Shown: positions 54,926 through 64,000 of the stretch, in pieces | Position numbering within the stretch: position 1 is the first letter of the stretch | Layout of the letters: each line of letters opens with the position of its first letter | From: Cytospora piceicola | Lineage: Eukaryota; Ascomycota; Sordariomycetes; Diaporthales; Cytosporaceae | Assembly: GCA_023375675.1 (NCBI GenBank) | Contig: JALQBC010000023.1 | Location: forward strand, 496,001 to 560,000 | Reading direction: 5' to 3' | Length of the DNA stretch: 64,000 nucleotides | Program-made: the position numbers and the translations under genes | Notes under the pieces: generated by a model | What the model was told of the DNA's origin: nothing | Database searches by the model: none | What the model saw: only the letters and a program-made list of their open reading frames with translations

Positions 54926-57900
54926 GCCCCAGTCATTGTTCGTATCTCAATGTGTCTGTTGCCACGATGATTTCTTCTCCCTGCAGGACTGCGGTTTGGT
55001 TGGCCACTGCCATTCTCATAATCCGCCACGCGGATGGGGGAAAAAGACGGTGACGGAAATCCAAATATCCGAATACTATTGCAGGCGGCCTGTTCCTGAA
55101 TGGTGTGATGTCGTCAAGTTTGGCCTTTCGCAAGCTCAATATGTACTCGCGTGCTCAATACTTACATGCGATGCACTGCATTGCGGGAGTGCACATCCTT
55201 GTTCCTGCAGACCGGTTCGTGAGGTTATATGACAGGTCATATCACTGTTCGAGAACGTCGCATCGAAGACAAACCCTGTGCTATCCGTCAGTATGCGATA
55301 CTAACCAACCTACCTGGTCAGTTCCTGCCGCCAACTGCGCATCCAGTGATGTACGATACTGAAATGTCAATGTTTGATATGCTGGTGTCCGACATGTTCG
55401 AGCACCCGCCAACTTGGCTTGATCCAGATGAGGCAAGCCAGGAAGCCCCTTGTAGTAGCCCAGCCAGTTGACTATGTGTGGCGGGAATTGATTGGTCCCC
55501 TGATCGTTGGCAAAGAAGGGAAAAAGTGACAGAATCCACTCATTCGCTATGATATACCAAGCACCCTGATGCCGTGTGTCACCTTTTGAAGCCATCGAAG
55601 CACTGGCGAGCGTAGAAGAACGTGGAGTGGTAGATTTTTCAGGAGTTTGGATCTGTTTGTCGTAGTGGGAACCGGCCTGCAACTACAGGGCTGGCCTCAA
55701 ACACGACTTCTCTCACTTGTTCCAGCAATCCGTGCCGCCCCCACGCCCCTCAATACGTCGCCACGGTTGTGGAATTTGTGTTGTGAGGACCAGCGTGGCA
55801 CCAGAAACACAGCGGCTTGCAAAGGCAGTTGTCTGTTGTAAAATATGCAATGAGAGAGAGAGATAGAGAGATAGAGAGGCTTGGTTCCACAGAGACCCGA
55901 GACACGAACAGTCGTCAGCCGCAGAAGTCAGCCTTGCCCGACCGAAGAGGCCGCCTGTCAGGCCGTAAGCAAGATGGAGAGGAACATTACCGAAAGGAAG
56001 GGAAGGGCAAGGGGAGGGACAAGAAAACACCAGATATCAAAACATCTGAAAAAAGTGACAGTAATTTCTGGAGTGGCGCCGTGACCGCCGGTTATTGGGA
56101 AACACCCCCCACACCACGAGGAGTTTTGTTTGGGTTTTAAGCCTCGCCCAGTGCAACGGTAGTCGCCTATCTTACACGTTGCGTATCGGACGGACATGGA
56201 TCATCTGTCATTTATGACATCTCTGAAAGCACAGGAGCCTCATCGTGTTTCGCGGAAACAAACGCCAGCCGCATATACCACATACATGCTGTAATACAGT
56301 GATACAGTAGATATAAGCGCCCCGAAAGAAACTGGAGTGTCTATGCAACTGCGCCAACTGGGTATCGAATCATTGGGACTTCTGTGAACATATACAGGGG
56401 GAGAAGGGCACGGGTTTTCTTTTGAGGCAGGAGGAGGATTATTACAGACCCCACGTCCCGGTCGAAAATGAGAGCTTACAGGTAGATTTTGGTTCAAGCT
56501 CGCCGGAGCTCTAAGCGAACAGCCTCCAGGTATGCCGAGGTCCCCGGATGCGACCTGTACAAGCACGGGCGTCTCGCCCAAAACAAAAAAGAACTTAGTG
56601 CTACACTAGTTCGGTTAAACATACTGAGACATAACAGAGACACGGGAGTGGGATATCTGAGACCATTGAGAGACTATACGTGTTCACTCTCAAAGAGATG
56701 CCCTCCATCGGTTCTTTTTATACCCTTTCCAGCAAAGCCAGCGAAAAGCGCTTTTGGACTCGAAAGCGCGAGCTGCCGGGTGGTCACTCAGCCTAGTGCA
56801 GGCGACGACAACCTTACTCCAGTTTGCCCGGAGGGGTAAACATCCCCTGCAGCTCCATCAAGGAGCATCAATTGATGGGGACTCAAGGTTGACGAAGATG
56901 CTGGAAGCAGCGGCATCTTGCTCACATTGAACTCTAAACCTTCGGCGTCAGCCGCCAACCCGGTATTTGGATTTGAAAGAAAAAAAACTGTTTGATAACG
57001 ATAAAGGTCCTGGATCAAAATGACTGCCTGCAGCGATCTGATTAAAGTTTCAAAGGATGGGCCGCCGAGCCTCTCCACTGGGGAACACCCGCCACATTCA
57101 TGACTAAGGGGAATGAGGATACCCTCGAGAATGTATCTTCTTCTTCTTTGCCTGTCGTCGGGAAGAAACCTGAAGGTGCATATGCGGTCTCCTACTACCG
57201 TGCAGGAGTCTCGCAAGCGCTCGGGGCGGGCAATTATTCCTACCGTCGCAGTTTGCGACTGGTGCCTTCTCGACGATCTACTGGCACTGAGGTTGCACTG
57301 CATCCAAGCACGTGCATGCTGCATATTCGCAGCATCAAAAGCACCCACAATAATGATGGGCGATACCACAATAAGTGTGTAGTAGCGTAGCGTGGCAGCT
57401 TCCTAAAGCGCATGGTTGTGTGGTGTTTGGTGGAGTTGATGGATAGGTCGATTGAATGAGTTGCTGCCGGGTGGGATCAGCCATCGATGCATTGCTGCAC
57501 GGAGGTGTTACAGTAGATGGATTGATTGATGGGTTGCCACTTCATCAGACATGTTACTTTGTAGATATCGGGGCTTCGTATTGGTCATGATCACTGACGC
57601 TGCTCCGTCGTCGCATGCAGTTGTCAAGGGTGACAGTTTGTCAACTGACGCACGTCGCATCGACTTGCCGTACGTACAGGACATGTATTGAGTTATTGAG
57701 TACTGTGCTATGCAGCTGGCTTTTCGTACAGTATGTGCTGTAGTTCTTGGGCTTGAACATGATTCCTTCATGCCGCGCATTGCGATAGCAGATTACACGT
57801 GTCGTGGTTGCGATGTGCCTATCGGCGAAAAACACGACACAAGAGGGTCTCCGTTGGGCTTCCAAGGTCCCCTGCCATCCAACTTGATAGAGTACCGGTA

Positions 57901-60600
57901 GAATTAAGCTTTGGACGCAGCTTTCCAAAGTGGTGCAAAACCCGAAGAAGGGTCAGCTTCGGGCAGACCCACGAAGGATCAGTCAGGTTACAACAGGTTT
58001 GGAGGAGGGTCGGATCGAGCAATACGACCCGAGACTGCATAAACCAACGTCCTTTAAGCACCTGGCTGGACACTTGGGCACACCGTTGAGAGTGAGAACC
58101 AAATAGATGATTAAAGCACAGTAGTCTAAGTCATCCTCGGATGACTCCTAATTACTAAGATCACCTCTACTGATAGAGAACAGTAAAATCCCCCTTTGGG
58201 ACACCATTTGGGCGCCGGAACAATGACCTGGGAATATTTCGCATCCGTACAGACCCCCCGTGAAACACCGATCGCTAGATGCTCCGCCAATGCAGGAGAA
58301 ATAAAACAAAAACAGAACAGTGAAACCACGCAAGTCAATCATCGTAACAGTAGACATGACATGACGTCTCACCAGCTACCTGTACTTGACCTTGACATTC
58401 TCCGTCTCTCTCGGTTTTTTTTTCGTTATTTTTTGGTTATTTTGTTGTTTTGCTTTTCCCCCCTTCACCGCAACATCCGAAAGAGAAACAACCATTGGAA
58501 CAATGCATATGCGCATCTCACTGACCGCCAGGACCGCCCAGCCAGCTTCTTGGTTTTTGGGGACAGGGCGAGGATGAGAGAACTGCACACAAGATTGAAC
58601 GCACACACACCCATGCAGGCTCAGCAATGCTGACCCCCAAAAAGAGAGAGGGGGGGCCAAAAAAAAAAGGATGCCCACACCAAGCGGGCTCCTTTGGGCC
58701 TTGCTGCAGCCTACCCAATGCCAAGTCTTCATGTGAGTGAGTGACTTTGAGTGCCCCCGGTCCAAGACCAATTCCCCTCTCCGCAACGACCGAGACGCTG
58801 TGCTTTCCCACGCCCACTGGAAACACAAGGCAATAATGATGTGGTAATACAGGCTGGTGATCGATGGACCGGAAGAGAGAAAAAAAAGAGAGGCATTGCA
58901 AAAGACAACAAAGTGCTTCGGAGAAAAGAGCAAATAAAACCAAGAAAAATCTGCCTTCCGGTTTAATCCACTGTGTAATCACCACCACCCACTCCCAATC
59001 TCCAATTTTCATTCCCGTGGGTTCATGGACTCTTTTGTCTCTCTCCCTCTGTCTCTCTCTGGCCTCCCCCTCGAAAAGCCGTCTGTCTCCCCCGGGAATT
59101 TCTGGATCGTCGCGAAAGTCGCGCCTGGTCGTGTTGACTTTCTTGGCTGTTTTGCCTTTCATTGGGGGCCCGAGTCATGGGTTGATTTCTTTGGAGACCC
59201 CCCCCCCCCTTCTATCGGTTAAAGTTTGTCGTAGGCTCCGCCCAGGGGGATTGAACCCTGGATTTGGATGATGATGATGAAGCTGCTTTTCGATGCCTTC
59301 TTGCTTTCAGCCTCGACGCCCCCGAGGTTTCACGTTTCCAGAGCTTCCGCTCATACAAAGCCGTCCGTGTCCGTGTCCTGTCCTCTTCTTCTTCAGCTGC
59401 TCGAGGCTCGGCTCTTGTCCTTTGCTCTTTGCTCTCTGCTTTGGTGGTGTCGATATGAATGAAGTGTTCACATGCTGGACCGGTCGGAAGCAAGTAGCCA
59501 TGTCGAAGTGTGGTTGGTTGGTGAGTGGGTGGGAAAGGTATGATGACCATGAAGCGCCCTGCGGCCCCCTGGCGTCGTCTCTCTCTTTTTGCCCTCGCAA
59601 TAGGTAGTGATTAAATGAAGTGCCTCCGTGTGTATCTATCACAAATAGCAGAGAGGCTTCATCATAGGCAGTGGGCTGGCTGGTTGCGCCGGTTGATCAG
59701 GTGTTCCCATGGCGTGTACGTAATCGGCTTGCAGTGGGAGCAGACCTCCCATGACCGGTACTCATAGTGGGTGAACTGAGGTGGGCAGCGGCGGTGAGTC
59801 CGTGTGTATGTGGGGCACCAAACTGCTGCTTGGCCATGCCAGTGGCCACAGGAATACTCTATCTGTTCAGGTTGTGAGCCTCTTTTTCCTTTTTTTTTTT
59901 TTGGTTCAAAATTCCAGTCTTGGTTATGTATAGGGGATGTGTAGGTCTGGTCTGGCGTACTTTGTTGTATTCACACATGTTGCCCACGTGGGTTTCTAAT
60001 GGAAGCGGGGTGGCCGCCGTGTGTCGGTTTTTTTTTCTTAATCGTCGCTGTGATGTGTCGTGGTCCGGCAAGAAAGAAAGAAAAATTCACCACAAACAGG
60101 AACAAAACCGGGTTGGAATCCACAGGCAGCGGTTGATATAGTAGTCTTGGTGGTGAAACCTGGTGTAGCGCTGGCAGAGGCGATGAGTAGATCCGGGGCG
60201 GAGCGCAGCGTCCGTTGTCAAAAGGCCGGTTTTGAGGCAAGTCGTCTGTCTGTCTGTCCCTGTTCCGAGTTCGGCAGAATGGAAATGGGAATGGTTTTGG
60301 TTGAAATCAAGGGTTTGTCCAAAACGAGGGATTTACAAATCTTTGTCAAGCTTCAAGCTTCAAGCATCAAAAGAGGGTCCAATGGGTATATGTTAATGAT
60401 AGGTGACCGTGAGAAAAGGGCAGAGCGAGAAGTGGGAGCGGGAGGCACTTCATGCGGGCAAGCACCCCAGGACGTTGAAAAGGTATTTATATTGTAGACC
60501 TCTCCGAGAACCCATGAACCTGGTGGTTTTACCCAATCGTCATTCTTCTACGATCAGATTCCGCTGGGCTTTTCGCCAAGGGTGGGCGGTACTGGGGTTC

Positions 60601-60634
<34 letters not shown>

Positions 60635-63600
60635 TTTGTATTGTGCAGGGGGCTGGCCTGTCGACCAGGAAAAGACTATCCTGCAGCCCAAGGCAAGGGT
60701 TCGCGAGTGGCAGACGGAGATAAAAGAGAGACAGGGGGGGAGGGAGACCTTTGGCAGGTGGGTATTCACTACGTACAGTAGTGGGATGTGTGCTCCACAC
60801 CCCTTGCGCTGAACCGTTGCGTTGCACCTGTTGGTGGCCTGGTGTAATGGGGAACGGTGAGCGAGCGGAGGGGTTTGTACAGTAGTGGTGGCATACTCAG
60901 GTGGTACATGCATATTGTATATCCCGTACCGGTTCAAATGTTACTTTCTTTGCGTCTGGCGCCCGATCCAATACGACCGCATAGTGGTTGGGCCTTGTTA
61001 TTCGGTTGTTATGCCGACGCTGACTGGACATGTCTGAGAGCGCAAGTGCTACAGTATGTATGTATGTATCAGAGCATGAGAATGCCCAGGTTCGACTCGA
61101 ACCATTCCCTAAGCGAACCTCCTATGGCGATCAACACTGCCACGTGGGCACCGAGTCGGGATCAGACACCTTGCCATGCGATGGGCGAGACAGTCCGGAT
61201 GAGAATTTGCCTCCTCCTGGTTTGCGAAAGGGGACTGGGGAACAGTCGACAGGACTGGACCGGTAGAAGGTCCGGGAACACCACAAGTATTCTTTTTCGC
61301 GTCCGCATCGTGTGAGAGGCTGTGTTGCCAGCCTCCACGTATCCAAGGATGATCCCGACTCACCCCGCCAAGCCGTGCCGTCCGCGTCCTTGTGCGTCAA
61401 ACATTGAAGCCATTGTCAGGGAAGAATCAAGCACCTGGGGCATTATTAGTGGACAGCCCAAGAGCCGTTGTTTTTTGCCCGCAGGGTCAGTCCATGTCGC
61501 TCTCATCTCTGCTAGTGGGAACACATCACTGCTCGTTCTGGAGAGGTTGACTTCTCATAGGGCCAGGCTGATGACCGTGCCAATCCCGGATGGTCCTCTG
61601 CCTGGCGCACGAGATGATTGGCTCTCTGGCTCCCAGTGAATTCACTGTTGTTATTATTACGCGCGATATGCCATCTTTCCTCAACTCATAAATGAAACTT
61701 GTTGGACCTCACTGTAGCCTGTTTTGTATCTCCCCTGACGTCTACCAGAGTCATCATCATTTGGCCCGAACACAGCGGTAATACCGGGAAAATTCGTGGG
61801 TATTCCAAGGTCCCAGTATGACAACTGGGTACAGATTACGGATGGCATTGACCCGATTCAGATCAGCCAGACGAGACACCGAATCTGGAAGGGATTTCGA
61901 TACGCGGGCACTGTGCCGCCTGTGCCACCTGTGTCACCCAAGGATGCTCGGTGGAACACCGTTGCTGGTGACTGTCTGTGAACAACCAGACCGCATGAGA
62001 AAACTGCACGTGAGCTGAAGAATCCTTGCCAGAGCACTATAACAAACACATGGGCGCACTCGAGGCACGCCCTGGATTGGGAAGCTCAACTCGACGACGG
62101 CATCCTTTCCGAGGTTCTACCAGCCCTGCTGGAGCGTCTCGATGCTACCGGCCGTTCCAGAATCTCAGGAACTCGAGATCGATATCCACTCGAGGCCACT
62201 GAAGGATGCGGCGGACCGTGTCTCGCCGCGCTTCCTTGTTCTCGCTTGCGACTGCGGTCGCCCTTTTCCCTTTCTCCCTGAGGCCATCGTCCATCATGAT
62301 GGCGCTGGTTTCAGCCGCCACTGAGGGAATGCCGCTGCTGATCTGCCGAATCTGGTCATGATGATCCGGATTGCCATGTTTTGGACCCCTGATGGACGGG
62401 CGGACGGGCACCGATGGGCAGATTCTCAGATTTGCCTGTCGCACGACCAGAGAGTGAGGGCCCAGCCTGGACCGCGCAGCTACCAAGGGCAGGACAGGTA
62501 CCGGTAAGAAAGAACAAAACCTATGGACGTTATACCGGGTATGTACATAGGGTACATAGGTAGACATGGGGCTCAAATTGTGCCGCAAGGCACGTGGTGA
62601 GCCTCAACTCGCCGTGGCGTTTTCTCTCTGCATGGCTTGTACGGCTTTGCACGGGCGCCACGCCGTCATCTTTTGGACCACCGTCTGCCACAGATAGAGT
62701 GCCATGAAGTTTGTGTAGTTTCCTGTTCAGCATTCTTCCAATCTGAGGGAGAGTTGGGTTGGTACATCATATGTGGGCTCCCCCTGTGGGTCCTGGCTGT
62801 CAATTCGACACTACCGGAGCGCGTGCGTTGTTCGTCCTTCTCGAATTCCTCACAGCGAGCCCTACAGTTGTGGGTCCTTCCTTCAGCTCCCCTGTCGTTG
62901 GTGGTTGGCATTTGTCGGGCTCCTTCACCAAGTCAGTCAAGTGTTATCATGATAGTATCCACACCGGTGAGGACGTCCTGGAAGTCTAGGCGATTACAAC
63001 CCAGTCTAGACCTCGAAAACCGCATTGTGGCGGGTCAATACAGACGTCACTTCAAGCTCGGAGGATGAATTTGGCGCATTGGCAATCGGGATCAGCACCG
63101 CGCTGCATAAAATTCAGTGCTGACTGGGCTGGGTTATTGCGGTGTTCTTGTTACGATCCGAGGACGGATCCATAGACGAAAGTCGGGGCCGGCCACCCGG
63201 GCGAGAGAACACCACGGTACCCTGGCTCGTTTAGACATATTGAGCTAATTAGAACGTACCGGATTACCCTCGTCATGCCTCTCGGCGACGCGCACGCTGT
63301 TGGTCGATGAGTGGCTGTGTCTTGTTTTCTTCACTTCAATTCTTTCCCAGGTTGGTACGGACCCCCTGGCTGACCGTGCCAACGTGGTCAAGGGAGACAA
63401 AAAAAGGGAAAAGAAAAACTCAAATCTTCACCGTCCCGAATCGGGCTTCTAGAAGGTCAAGAAGGAATTGTCACTTTGGTCAATTAATCATGGTATCCCA
63501 GCAAGTCGCATGATAAGCATCCCCGCGCAGGCCTATCCCTGGCGACGGGGGTGTCGCACGTCGCACGGCATTTTGCACTTTCTCATGCACGCACTCACTC

Positions 63601-64000
63601 CATGTGGATGCTGCCGAAGCTTGTCTCTTACCTGTGCCTGGGGCTGTGAGGCCTCTGTCGCGAGCATCCCGTCACCCTGCTGCTGCGCCGCGTACCTGAA
63701 CAGGGTCCCATGGGTAACATTGAAGGGGGGAACTCCAGCGCGGGCGTGTTTACGTACACGTTCTCGTGGTCTTCAGAGCGGCAAGTGGAGAAATCACAAC
63801 CGCTATACTGTCTGTCCCCTTTGACAATGCCATTGTCCATTGTTCATTGTCCGTGAACCACAGCCCACTTCTGTTCGCTTCTCGGCATTGTTCCAATAAC
63901 TCGAGACAGCGGTCGCCATCGGCTGGTCCGCAACAGGAAAGCTGAATCTCCAGCCCTACCTACTTAGGTACTCCGGACCCTCTCAGGCTGACCCTGGAAA
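54926..64000. other. Gene-free stretch to the window end, 9 kb
   Basis: I find no supported gene. The stretch has many short open frames, an AGAGAGAT-type purine tract at 55854-55877, pyrimidine- and purine-rich zones at 58380-59460, a 12-C run at 59198-59209, and a (TG)15 tract at 60603-60632. The longest frames (minus 56788-57369 and minus 58518-59162) are low in complexity or lack motifs. It may be a long promoter or leader region of a gene beyond the right edge. Confidence 0.45.
60603..60632. repeat. (TG)15 microsatellite
   Basis: Fifteen uninterrupted TG units. Confidence 0.95.

Noticed and set aside
56788..57369. 193-codon minus-strand frame
   Set aside because: No known domain; expected about once by chance in a window of this size.
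58518..59162. 214-codon minus-strand frame
   Set aside because: Arises across purine/pyrimidine-rich low-complexity DNA; composition is Arg/Glu then Phe/Leu blocks without a fold pattern.
59222..59275. tRNA-like T-arm on the minus strand (CAGGGTTCAATC)
   Set aside because: The stem has an extra base and no anticodon arm, D arm or acceptor stem can be paired around it.
61080..61140. GGTTCGAGTCGAACC on the minus strand, resembling a tRNA T-loop
   Set aside because: It is a simple palindrome and no cloverleaf can be built around it.

Overview
The window looks like nuclear DNA of a filamentous ascomycete (Pezizomycotina). Genes are split by short introns of about 60-76 bases, several with CTAAC-type branch points. 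The protein families (F-box, DUF7708, DUF7025 AAA ATPase, DUF6604, Pyr4-type terpene cyclase, GH28 pectinase, NRPS-like adenylation domain) are typical of such fungi. Gene density is low, about 14 convincing genes in 64 kb, and gene-poor AT-rich or repeat-bearing stretches lie between them. No rRNA, tRNA or CRISPR was found. All intron positions were read by eye from splice signals and frame, without transcript data.

Left part (1-17 kb): an F-box-like protein cut by the window edge; a four-exon sugar transporter; a TRIM-like pair of 153-bp terminal repeats; decayed coding or repeat sequence; a stand-alone adenylation-domain enzyme; a Cys-rich secreted protein; and an AIG2-like gamma-glutamylcyclotransferase-fold protein. 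A 6-kb stretch with only a 57-residue double-CxxC ORF follows.

Middle (17-30 kb): a small unknown two-exon gene, then a head-to-head pair made of a DUF7708/STAND-like protein with a degenerate Walker A and a seven-exon AAA+ ATPase with an intact ATPase core. From 25.6 to 28.5 kb lies a gene graveyard: a possible transcription-factor remnant, a repeat remnant related to the one at 5 kb, a 17-bp minisatellite and a broken DHA2-type drug transporter. A small His-rich gene ends this part.

Right part (35-52 kb): a SET-domain lysine methyltransferase, a 303-bp MITE-like foldback element, an MDR oxidoreductase, a DUF6604 protein, a secreted GH28 pectinase, transposon debris with two tandem repeats, and a divergent pair of a cytochrome P450 and a Pyr4-type membrane terpene cyclase. 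The cyclase has an unusually long intron holding a 31-bp inverted repeat. This pair is the best candidate for a small specialised-metabolite locus. The last 11.7 kb holds no convincing gene, only simple repeats, homopolymer tracts and one long intronless ORF of unknown status.
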